The notes under the pieces: model-generated
The model's input: only the letters and a program-made list of their open reading frames with translations
Told to the model about the DNA's origin: nothing
Database searches by the model: none
Assembly (NCBI GenBank): GCA_035079385.1
Contig: JAVHKY010000053.1
Span: forward strand, 5,022,001-5,086,000
Length of the DNA: 64,000 nt
Direction: 5' to 3'
Origin: Aspidiotus rigidus
Taxonomy: Eukaryota > Arthropoda > Insecta > Hemiptera > Diaspididae
Translations under genes and position numbers: made by a program
Part shown: positions 24,009 through 35,400 of the stretch, one piece after another
Layout: each line of letters opens with the position of its first letter
Position numbering within the stretch: position 1 is the stretch's first letter

Positions 24009-25786
24009 TCAAATTTTTAATCTATCAAGATAATCTTTAATTTCGATGATCTGTTTGTTGGAAGTGATATCAACTTCTTCAACGGGCAATCGCGTGATAA
24101 AATTGTCGATTTCAGAAATTCTATCCTTGTAAATTGAAAAGTCCCGTTTGAACAGAATCTGTTTGAGCAAGTTTAATAAGTCTTGACGGTCCTATAACAA
24201 ATGAATTATAGATGATAAAATATCGTTGTACTAATAAGGTTAGATTCAAGTAAATCAATTCTTACATCACTTTTCGGAGAATTATCAACGAGTTGGCGCA
24301 ATACGATATCAACAAGAACACGAACGTCGTTATCGTAGAATAAGTCGCAGGTACTATCATGGGAAAAAATATCGATCATCATCTTCAACAACGAATTAGA
24401 TGATTCAGTAGCGTGATCCAGACATTTCACTGGGTCCTCTGAAAAATAATAATAAATTTCTTTTGATGATCGTTTTCGGAAGGATTATTTGAAAAGACGC
24501 GAAAAAAATACATACTTGCACGATTGAAAAGTAAAGATAAAGTTTCGGAAAATATTTTTGGGTTATTTGCCTCAGATAAAGCTCGGACAGTTATGTTTTC
24601 TGTTAATGATTTGTTCTCATCAAATTGTAAATTATACACCAGAATGAAATTCACCAGTACCATCACAATCTCGTCTTGGTCGGAATCGTTATTCGGTGAT
24701 TCAATTATTCCCAACAATAGCAATAGGAACTCCTTCCCAATCGTATCTGAAATTTCAAGGAAAATATTGTGCGTAAGACTATGAAATAAAAATTGTTTTC
24801 TCGTGTTCAACTTTGTTCTTACCGAAATAAATGACAGGGAGTGGTTCACCGATTGAAAATATTTTTGTGAGTACGTCAACAGCTGCGACTAGCTTCGTTT
24901 TATCATCGAGATTATTTTGCACATCTCTGAAAAAAGGAAGGAAAACGAAATACTACAATCTTGGATGATTAGAAACTGTAAATCTCAGACTCTTAGACAC
25001 TGGTTTAGTATTTTTATGATCAAAAAAGAATTTTGAGAAACAAAAACATGAAGAACAAAAAATTTCCGACTCCTTTCTCACCTGGTAAGTTCTAGAGGAA
25101 GTACAGATGCAAGTAAAATAACGATAGCTGTTCTCGATAAGGCACATAATTGACTGAAAATTTTTAATAGAATCATTTTAATGACCCAACGCGTTTCCAT
25201 TTGGTAATACTCTGCCAAACAATTCACAATATGATATTCGGTAATATAAAGAAATCTTTTGCTAATAGCAACATCCGCATCCATCTGCGAACACCACCAC
25301 CTTGACAATAGTCATAAATGACAAGCTAAAGTACACTAAAAACTACAAGTTCGAAAATACCTACCAAAATACAAAGTAATTCGTTGAGATACTTTACAAT
25401 GATCGCCTGGTCGTCAAATAACTCCCACGATCTTTGTTGCGCATCATTTCGTACCGAATCTAGAGCTTCTGCGATATTAAGAAGACACACCATGTCTTGC
25501 GTTTCGTCTATCACAGATTCTGGAGCCTCTGGAATCATTTCGAGGATTCTGAGGGTGTCATCGAAAGTCGTAGATAGTGAAGGACGCAGAGATGACAGAT
25601 TTTCCAAAACGACATGGACCGCATGACAAGATGATTTGTGCGATAAGTGAGTTTCACATCGAACCTTTAAAAAGAGATATGAATTATTTTTTCATAATTT
25701 TTGGATCAAAAAATTTACACAATATTACTTACTTTTTCGATCATTTTGTACACATCAATTTCACTCAAGGGTGAATCAGTGGCCAT
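24009..25786 (-). CDS. NCKIPSD: NCKIPSD/SPIN90 leucine-rich domain protein, without SH3
   Basis: A seven-exon model, 415 aa, minus strand: 25786-25733, 25664-25365, 25284-25082, 24926-24823, 24746-24516, 24438-24266, 24191-24009. All are GT-AG and phases agree. The translated order matches the conserved C-terminal armadillo-like domain of NCKIPSD/SPIN90 (related to yeast Dip1): THLSHK, QQRSWELFDDQAIIVKYLNELL, AEYYQMETRW, VLPLELTRD, KIFSETLSLLFNR and DLFYDNDVRVLVDI. Proteins of this family bind and activate Arp2/3 without a pre-existing filament, seeding linear actin. The vertebrate protein starts with an SH3 domain and a proline-rich linker. Here the N-terminus is only MATDSPLSEIDVYKMIEK before the conserved domain. 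The frame stays open about 47 codons upstream of the ATG to a TAA but shows no SH3. It is transcribed divergently from HID1. Confidence 0.88.
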
Positions 25787-26491
25787 GGATAGAGTGGATA
25801 CAACAGACTGAGAATCAGCTACTGAGACACAAAATGGGAATAAACGCACTGTACTTTGAGAATACGCTGAATCTTGGAGAGAATTTTAATTGGTCCAAGA
25901 GGGCGTATAGAATCAGAACTTGATATCTACTATGAATAAGTTGAAATAAGCACATCGACACATCGTTAACCACGTTTCAGATAAAGACACTAATTTCAGT
26001 TTCTGTGGAGTGATTTTCAAATTCTCTGAATACTTAAAATGTTTCTAGAGAAGTGATATCTACAGACGAAGTCACATATTTTATTTTTTTCACAAAGAAT
26101 ATGCGGACAGCTTGTAACTTTGTTGTCACAAGCTTGTTTCCGCCCGTCCTCACTCGTCATCTGCTGTGATAACCCTGATAACGTACGCGTAGGATGAGAA
26201 TCTAATGGCTCCAAACGGCTCCATATAGCTCCATACAGCTCCTCCGCAAAACACTGAACTGAACTTTCTGATTCGAGCTTGTTTGCGTTTCGCTGGCGTT
26301 ACGACTTTTGAGGGATTGAAAGCGTCTGTGAGAGCTTTTAAGTTTTATCATCGTCTACCTTTCTCCTATCCAATTTCAAACTTCGCTCGAGTACTTCTAC
26401 GAGTCAATGGATTTTCATCCGAGAACATATGCCAAAATATGTGAAATCCTGTAACATATTGTCGTAGTCAGTCGTATAAAATCGTCTCGTA
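25787..26491. promoter_or_regulatory. Shared head-to-head intergenic region NCKIPSD/HID1
   Basis: The ATG codons of NCKIPSD (minus) and HID1 (plus) are about 705 bp apart, so both 5' UTRs and promoters must fit here unless an upstream non-coding exon exists. A small run of GGCTCCA/AGCTCCA words at about 26,206-26,243 is locally repeated. No CpG-island-like density comparable to 10.6-11.3 kb is seen. Confidence 0.5.
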
Positions 26492-29400
26492 ATGGGAAAT
26501 TCTGACACTAAACTGAATTTTCGGAAGGCCGTTATTCAGCTCACTACCAAAACTCAAGTGAGTACTTCTCGTCGACATATTTTAAATTTTCTCAATAATT
26601 TCGTGTGTAGAGAATGGTATTAATTTAATTTGTTTCACTCGATCAAACAGCAACCAATCAATGCTGAAGATGAAACTTTTTGGGATCAATTTTGGGCTGA
26701 AAATGTACTTAATGTACAAGATGTGTTCACATTAATTCCAGCATCCGAAATACGTTCTTTGCGAGATGAAGCGCCCGCCAATTTAGCAACGTTACTGAGA
26801 AAATCTGTCGAAAAAATTATGAAAGCTGTCGATAATAGTTGCAGAACTCAACAAGAACAGCAGACCGGTATTTATCGGAATTAATTACTAACTTGTCGCA
26901 AAATTATACAGCGAATGAAATACTTAGTATTTGTATGATTTTTGTATGCAGTATTGAATTGCTGTCGACTACTAACACGATTACTACCATATCTATACGA
27001 AGACTCGAAATGGTACGATTTTTTCTGGACGCATCGAAGGTCGTCATCATCTTCGACCGAAGAAGAGAGTAAAGGGCCTTTGGCTCACTTACTTTTGAGT
27101 GCTATCTGTGTAAGTGTTTTTATCTCAACCCAATAAAATTGGCTTAGTCTCGTTCCTACTTTATTCAGTGTTACAGGATCTGTTATTTTGTCCGGATTTT
27201 ACGGTAACGGCCAACAAGAAATCAGGTCCGGTAAGTATAAGTAGTTGGTATTTTCAGAAGATAGTTGTCATTTTTCCGAGCTGATAATGTACGCTTGATT
27301 TACAGGATAAAGCGGAAGATTTACTTTCAATCGATAGTTGCGAATATATTTGGGAGAAAGGGGTGGGTTTTGCTAATTCCCCAGTTCACTATCCGCATCA
27401 TGACATGGCAAGAGCAGAATTGTTGAAATTATTATTAACTTGTTTTAGCGAAATTATGTATAAAACCTCATCAGGTGGGTATCGTGCAAAACAAGGCTAT
27501 TTTTTAGGTTTGTTGATGGACTAATCGTGAATTTTACCCTCTTTTTTTTTTCAGAATTAGAACAGTTGAATTCGACTCTATCTAACCGTTGGATTCAGTA
27601 CCTAACGTCAGCTGAAAACCGACATGCGTTACCCATGTTTACATCGTTGTTGAATACTGTATGCGCTTACGACCCAGTGGGTTTAGGAATCCCCTACAAT
27701 CATCTCCTCTTTGCGGATACGATGGAGCCATTAGTTGAAGTTTGTTTACAGATCTTGATAGTTACTCTGGATCATGATATTACAGGGTCGGATGAAACGA
27801 ACACTGTAAGTTTTCTTCTTTTTTTTTTCAGTCTTCTGTGGGTACTTTCGCGTTTTGATGTTGAAAAAAATAAAACAATTCTTTTTGATAATTTTTCTCT
27901 GATATATTGAACTTTGAGTAATTGGTCATAACAAGTTTCAACACCAGTTTCTATTTCTGTTTTTCAGAATAATATACAAAATAATTTGTTCATCAATTAC
28001 TTATCTCGAATTCATCGGGACGACGATTTTCATTTTATCATGCAAGGATTCACTAAACTGTTGAATAATCCCCTCGTACAAACATATCTTCCGAACTCGA
28101 CGAAGAAAATTCAGTTCCACCAAGAACTGCTCGTATTCTTTTGGAAGATTTGCGACTATAACAAGGTGAGATGGAATAATCCAAATTTCGCGAAGAATTT
28201 TGAGTAAAAAATTGAATCCAGTGAACTGTAGGTATTTATTTTATCCTCGTTTTATTTCAGAAATTTCTATATTTCGTATTGAAAAGTAGCGACGTATTGG
28301 ATATTCTGGTTCCTATTCTATATCATTTGAATGACTCCAGAGCGGATCAATGTAAATCTATTTTCAAACTGTGGAAAATTTTTAACTAAATTTCCCAACA
28401 TAATTACCGATTTGTATTCTGTTCCCTTAAAGCTCGTGTCGGATTGATGCATATTGGCGTTTTCATCTTGTTATTGTTGAGTGGCGAACGTAATTTTGGC
28501 GTCAGACTGAATAAACCGTATACGGCCTCCATTCCAATGGATATACCCGTATTTACTGGCACTCACGCTGATCTCCTGATCACAGTTTTCCACAAAATTA
28601 TCACTACCGGTCATCAAAGACTGCAACCTCTTTTCGATTGCCTCCTAACGATTCTAGTCAATGGTAAGACACACGTTTTTCTTTCTCTCTTTCTAACTTT
28701 GATATGTAATGCATGCTGATGGTATTGATGTGCTTTCAGTTTCTCCATATCTTAAAATGCTCTCGATGGTTGCCAGCACTAAATTATTACATTTATTAGA
28801 AGCATTCGGTACATCATGGTTCCTCTTCCAGTCGCCCACGAATCATCATTTGATCTTTTTTCTACTGGAAATTTTCAATAATATCATTCAGTACCAGTTT
28901 GACGGTAAGTACATTAGTTGTTTCCCAATTGAACCAACACAATCCAGTATGTGAGTATCAGCCCAAGAAACTAGAATATGCATATTGAAAAGTAGAGAGG
29001 GAAAAAATTGACAAATTGTTCTAAAAATATCGTTTTTATTTACTCACCGATTGTAGAAGTTGCATATTGATGTGGAAAAAATCGCTCGCTGTCAATTGAA
29101 TTTTGTGAATGTTCATTTTTAAAACGAATTGTTTGATCTGAAGTGAGCAATTGTGGAGTGAGTGAAAAGTCGAATTAACATTGATTAGAAGGTGGGAAAA
29201 TATTGGCGTTTCTATTTTTTTTTTTTTTTTTTCACTCGTCCGTATACTTACTTGCCGTTTATTCGATGGATTCAATTTTTCTTCGTTTTGCAGTTTTAAT
29301 TTCTCGATCCATACTTTAGTCCGCTCAGCCTATTGAAGATCATAAAAACTATTACGTTAGTAAAAAATATACTTTTATGTGATTTTCATGTAGAGATAAA

Positions 29401-31962
29401 GAAAACGAGCTGCCAGAGAGGGAAAAAGAACGAAAGTGTTTGTCTAAAATTATTGTGGTAATTTCATTTTTATTTGTTTCATCATTGAGAGGATTCATTG
29501 TTCAATTTTTCTAGTAACACTTTGCTAAAAAGTTTTAATTGATTCCATAATAATGGGCTCCTTTAGTCGCATTGGATATTTTCTCTAAAAAAATGATGAT
29601 ATGTACTTGGTTAGTCATGAGTGTGCCTGTTCGACTGAAATAGATCACTTCGAACAGAAATATCAGGATTCGTGTAAAATGTTGTATCAGCTGTAGAAGA
29701 GTAGTATTTGAATTATTTTTTTGATTCGAAGAATCCGTCAACCTCATCAACAATGTAATGGTATGAACGATATTGTAGGGCCAAGCAAGTAAGAGATTCA
29801 AGCCATAACAAACATTTATGTCAGAGGAGAGGTCACTAGCTCGTAAATGTCTGATTTCCAAGTCGGCTAACGTGTGCTCGTTGATTTCTCTAAAACATGT
29901 GAAACAAAGGATTAGTTGAATTACAACTCCATCTCCCTTTTAAGTCAATCTCCAAAGATTGTTAGCGTTTCAAGTAGCTTACCTTCGCCTTATCATCTCC
30001 TCAAGTTGTTTATTAACATGTTCGTATGTACGACAAATGATTTGACAAAATAACATTATGGTCAGGTCAAGCGTGACCGTATTGGCTAAGAGATAGTAAT
30101 CCAGAAAACATTTCCATACGGAGTTGTTATCGACGGTTAAAAAAGAGTCGAGTATGCTCATGCCGTGAAATAATGCAAACAAATACCAAGGAAAACGAGG
30201 AGGTGACTCAATGACATTTCTTCTCAATTCTTGAAATGTTTTAGTCGCCTGTTCGAAAGTGGCTAGTTTGTGCCTAATGCGAAAGAAAGAAATGAGGTAC
30301 AGATGGAAAATCGGCTGCGCAATTGAAATTAACATTTCGATAAAAGACAGACAAAAATTTTTTTGAAAGCACGTATCCAAATTGTTATCAATAAAATCAA
30401 ACAAACTGACTAAATTATCGTGTATTTGACATCCTGTAACGATGGTAATGAACAACCAGAAAATTAAGCCTCGTGAATTGATCGTATATCGTGAAAATGA
30501 AGCGTCTGAAATCAGTAAAACTCGCGTTAAATAATTAGGCACAAAATTATGAAATGGAGATTCTTCTTACCTGCTTCACTAATGGTTCCAAAAACGGATC
30601 GATCAACGTATTTCTCATGAATTTCATTTGGAAATTTCTTAAGTGGTACCATACCGAACACGAAATGAGCATGATAAATTAAATCTAGGTAGGAAAACGC
30701 AACCATGTTGACAGCTCACTGAACGACTGACTGTTTTCTGTTCTTTTACGTAATTTCATTTTGTTGATTGACTGGGCGGTATTCTTTTAGTACGCCACTC
30801 GAATAATGTATGTTTGTTTGTTTCTAGGTAATTCAAATTTGGTTTATACGATTATAAGAAAACGTCAGGTATTCCATGCGTTAGCGAATTTACCAGTTGA
30901 CAAACAGACGAAAAGAATTGAAAACGGAGACTCGACAGTTGAGGACGTACCTGAAAGTCCGAGTATGGAAGGTTCGAAGCCTGCCCAACCAGCAGAGCCT
31001 GGTACCTTAAATGCCACCTTAATGGAAACGCCCGGTAGGACTTGAAAATATTCAAAGAACTGACCAAAGAGACCCTACATACTTGGTAACTTATTTTTGA
31101 AAATATTTTTTTATCTTTTACAGGCGTAATGAATATGACTGAACGAGAAAGTGCCCATCCCGGTAGCTTTGATATCCCACCAGAACTAGTCACTACTAAT
31201 AACGACGAGAAATCGCGTAATTTTAATGAAAATTGTGTGCCTAAGCAAGTACATTCGCTTAGACCTACTGTCCAGGTGAGTTTCTCTTTTAGTCGAGCGT
31301 TGGTTTCACCAATGAGAATATTTTTCGACTAATTAACAACCGTTGATCTCTTTTTCTCCTCAGGAAACAAGATGGGTGGCTACTTCAGAGTGGGTAAAAT
31401 CTTGGAAAGACAAATTACCGTTGCAAACCATCATGCGATTGCTCCAAGTACTGGTACCTCAAGTTGAAAAGATCTGTATCGATAAGTGAGTAATTTTTTC
31501 GATTTGTGGAAGTTGTAATTTGAAAAAAGTGCGAATACTAGTACCATAGATTTCCTCATTTCAAAACTCTGTTAATATAAGTGAATATCATATGAAAGAG
31601 AATGTCAATCTCTAAAATAGTAACAAAGAGCAATTTTTATCGATTTTCCTCCAGGGGTCTCACGGATGAAAGCGAGATACTGAAATTCCTGCAACACGGA
31701 ACGTTGGTAGGTCTTTTACCAGTTCCACATCCTATTTTAATACGCAGATACCAAGCCAACAGCGGGACCACCGCCTGGTTTCGAACATATATGTGGGGCG
31801 TGATTTACCTGAGGTGAGTAACTCGAGCTTGATAATTTGTTTCATATTTTCGCAAAAAAATGACGTCGTATCCTTCTCATCGAAAACGTTGCTTACAGAA
31901 ATGTAGAACCACCTATTTGGTACGACACGGAAATAAAATTATTCGAAATACAACGAGTATAA
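26492..31962 (+). CDS. HID1: HID1 domain-containing protein (Golgi/dense-core vesicle sorting)
   Basis: A 15-exon model, 767 aa: 26492-26557, 26651-26867, 26952-27109, 27177-27230, 27306-27474, 27555-27805, 27968-28165, 28261-28351, 28433-28663, 28740-28904, 30828-31034, 31124-31275, 31364-31485, 31655-31813, 31899-31962. All introns are GT-AG and every phase closes. The protein is nearly collinear with vertebrate HID1 (about 788 aa). It begins MGNSDTKLNFRKAVIQLTTK, whose Gly2 fits N-myristoylation, known for this family. It keeps FWDQFWAENV, ENRHALPMFTSLLNTVCAYDP, LLLLSGERNFGVRLNKPY, FTGTHADLL, IDKGLTDESEIL and a C-terminus WYDTEIKLFEIQRV. HID-1 acts at the trans-Golgi in neuropeptide and dense-core-vesicle sorting. 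Intron 10 (about 1.9 kb) houses a gustatory-receptor-like gene on the opposite strand. Confidence 0.95.
28914..30706 (-). CDS. Insect gustatory-receptor-like 7TM protein, nested in HID1 intron 10
   Basis: A six-exon model, 388 aa, minus strand: 30706-30571, 30505-29983, 29889-29607, 29329-29252, 29137-29048, 28970-28914. All are GT-AG and phases close. The length is typical of insect gustatory receptors (about 350-450 aa). Several hydrophobic segments are visible, and LANTVTLDLTIMLFCQII followed by an INxxL-like EHVNKQLEEM stretch fits the family. The C-terminal exons carry the diagnostic arrangement: QIKQFVLKM, then TASDFFHINMQLLQS, then a final short exon with the TYhhhhhQ motif (LTYWIVLVQL; h, hydrophobic). 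The usual TYhhhhhQF has L for F here. Ligand cannot be inferred. The stop codon is only 10 bp beyond the HID1 exon-10 donor, so any 3' UTR is antisense to HID1 exon 10. The ATG lies about 120 bp from HID1 exon 11. Confidence 0.85.
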
Positions 31963-32230
31963 TGATACTCGAAAAGATTCCTATCAACCATGCAGACGTA
32001 CGCATGTAATATAATTTCAACATTTTTATTATTATCCAAAAAATAGCTAGTGCAATATCTGAATCTCTACGATTCTCTTCTCTGACCAAAGTATCGAATT
32101 TTTATTTGTATTGTATACCTTTTCATTTTTTACCGTCGCAACTCGCATTTTTAAAATTATAACTTTATTGTACATTCCTCAAATCCGTCAACCATTCATC
32201 CCATTCCGATTCCTTTTCCTTTTTCATCGA

Positions 32231-32312
32231 AATAAAAACACTTTCATTATTATAGTACTACATATGTTTTAATAATTTATTGTTCATTGTTTACAATTTT
32301 GAAATGAATAAA
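32231..32312 (+). terminator. Polyadenylation signals of HID1
   Basis: Two AATAAA hexamers, 32,231-32,236 and 32,307-32,312, lie 270-350 bp after the HID1 stop. Between them, on the minus strand, lies an AATAAA (32,276-32,281) usable by the convergent TBC1D16. The two 3' UTRs may therefore overlap. Confidence 0.5.
32276..32281 (-). terminator. Polyadenylation signal of TBC1D16
   Basis: The minus-strand AATAAA lies about 130 bp after the TBC1D16 stop. It falls inside the presumed HID1 3' UTR. Confidence 0.5.
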
Positions 32313-32412
32313 TTATTTTGAAATCGTTGAAAAATATCTTTTCATATAGTTACGAGTGAGCATTTTGACAAGTTTTCTTGATTATTATAAACTCACTTAT
32401 GTTCATATTTCA

Positions 32413-35400
32413 TCAAAGATCGACTGTTGGTATATGTTTACTGTCCCACATATCAGAACCACATCGTTGACATAATGGTACCAAACTATGAGGTATTCCT
32501 TCTAGAGTACGAAATAAATGAATGAGGGCGCGAGCCTGTGAATCCGAGAAAATTAAAATTAGGTCAAACATTGTTATCGAAGAACCATCGACTCCAGAAA
32601 AAATTAAAGAAATCGGTTCTTATTAGCTACTGTATTACTTTTTTTAGAACAAGGTCTCCGTTTATGTTCATGGCTAATGAACTAAAATAGTAGAGCATGT
32701 CGTCCGAGTTGGCGCGCTGTTCAATTATACTGTCTCCGTACATTGTTATAATGGCCAGACAAATAAACAAATGGAAATAATCGGTCAAATAATTCGACCA
32801 ACAAGCCTCCCAAATTTGTATTACCGTATCTTCGGGGAATTCGCGTTTAAAACACCTGCGAAGCAAAATATCAATATTATATTGTACTTCTTTCCGTTAA
32901 CTTTCGTCATTGCCTAGATAGTTAATCATGTTTAAATGACATTGTAGTGGTAGAATCTAGAAAGTTCTTTCTTTATAATGATGACCTGGTGCCTCCAGAC
33001 TCCCTCCCCCTCCAAAATCTTCTCCGACTCCGAGGACGTCGGCTGTTACGATATTCCGTTCTTGGAACACTTACAGCAGTAACCATCTATGGCAGAATAA
33101 TAAATCAGTTCCATCCGGTATTGATGATATGTGTTCAAAAAAACGCGGGTGCATCAACTGGATCAATTCTCTCAGAAACATCTGAAAGTTGATAGTCGAG
33201 GATATGAAGCTTGCAGGATTTTGAATCTGACAATTTTTAGAACGCGAAATAGGCACCAATTTACCAAATTTTTCTCCATATCCGAATCAGTGGGTGTACA
33301 AACGAATAATCCTCTCTTCATGATATCGACAAAACATGAGAATGCGATCGCTTCATCGGGAATTTCTATCAGAATAGGAGCCAGAAGATCAGACATCCCT
33401 TGCATGTAAATATGCTCAGCGTCATAAAATACATAGTTTAATAGAACTCTTCTGCAATTGTAAATCAAATATTTGGATCATAATATTTGATTTTCTATTC
33501 ATCAAGTCGGCAGACTTCTGAAAACTCACTTCATTAGCACTAAATTCGAATTGTCGTCTCCAGCGTAAAATGGATGAGATCTATCCGTTCTAATTACATC
33601 TTTGTGTATCAGGTATTCGATCAACTTGAACGGTTGATCTGATGAAGAATTTTCTAAAAATTGTCTCCTCTCTTCTCTGTTATTTTGGGAAACAAAAATT
33701 GACGTCCGGATTATAATTGAGGCGAAACTCGAGTAATTCAAATTATTTGGAAAATTGTGTGACAATAATATTTTTCGAACTATTTGAAGGCAGGGGCATC
33801 CCGCGTACTTCACAAATTAGAACTTTTGAACTGAGAAGCTTTTTTGTTTTTGCCAGAAATGATAGTTTCAACTTCAGCGTCAGGGTTGTGGAGCTCAGTC
33901 GAGACGCCCCTGCTGGAAGATACAAGATATTCTAATGAGTCATTGAGAGTTATCTCTATGTGGCTATGTGAACTTACGATATTTTTTCATATTCTTGTCT
34001 CATTTGTTGCTTAATGTTTTTTCTTTGCTCGTAAGTTGAAAAGAATGAATAACAGTTTAGTAGGAAAGGCCACACAAATTTTCGCACATCTTTATGAAGG
34101 CCAGCGAAAAAAATTTTCTGTAAACAAATAATAATGATATTAAGTCGTTAGTCTCATCCTTATTATTGAACTTGGCGCAACTTCATTGAAATTTTTTCAT
34201 CTTTTGCATCCAAATTTGCAAAAAAAGATAAATACAATAATTATCACTATCAAAACTAAGGCGCTAGGTCAGAACTCTATCTCAAAGTTGAGGAGAGATG
34301 ATAATAGGTAATGCTTAGGTATAATTAATTATTATTATTGTCATGATTGATAACTGCCGGTCAAATAATAATTGACGCATGTCAGCAAAATTTTTCTGAT
34401 AACAATCCTGAGAAAAGGGTCTAATGCCCATGAGATTATTCCTGTATAATCACAATTATCATTGAATTGAACATAGGTCAAATTTTTTCTCTGGATCGTC
34501 GTTTTTGATAACAGAGCTCACATCGAAGGCTCACATACGTCAATTATTATATTTTTTTGTACGCTAGAGAAATGCTAAAGTGCTAACCCTATGTTTCATT
34601 TTCTCAATGCCATCCTTTTAGGCTCATGATAAAATTGATAATAGACTTTTAACCTTAATCAGGGAAATTCGGCACAAGTAAAAATAATTCAGAATTAAGA
34701 AGAGGAGATGATTGAGATTTGAGACTGTCATTGTCATGACATATGGACCCTTTTTAGCCAAACCCAACCAAGCGACATGATAAGGATCTGGAGAAAAGGA
34801 GAATCTCCGCCTATAGGTGACCCTGTTTACAGAAACCCGGCTTAGTGTTCAATTACAACCAGGAGAAAAGGAATCTTCCTTCCTCGCTAAAAGATCCTTT
34901 CCGCCTGATCGACATTCAACGCTAAGCCGGGTTTCTGTAGACGGGGTCACATATATAGTAAAAGAACATTTTTTTAGATTGTTATCATGTCGCTTGGTTG
35001 GGTTTGGCTAAAAAGGGTCCATAATTATAACAAACGTAATGGAACGATCGGAACAAAAGCAGGAATGCAGGAATCCTCTTCGTTCACGCCTACGTCACAG
35101 CATCGTTGTATTTAAAATAATTTCGAGATTTGTGATCAATGGTGCTTAATAGGGAAAGTAAACAAACTTTTTTTACACGGACTTTTCCATAAGAAGAAAA
35201 ATTGAATTCGATCATTTGCTCATATTTGAATAGAAGAATAAAGTGAGAAACGAAAAATACAGGCATTCTCAAATACTTGAGATCTTCCAGATCTTGATTA
35301 TCAACGTTGAATTCCTTATTTATTTCTCATTTTGAGATACTAACACATGGTCGAAATGTTCCTTGTGTATTCTTATGGGAGTCGATAATGTTCTAAGCAC

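Noticed and set aside
29036..29275. 79-codon minus-strand frame taken as one exon
   Set aside because: It reads through an intron of the gustatory-receptor-like gene. Only 29,048-29,137 is coding in the phase-consistent model.
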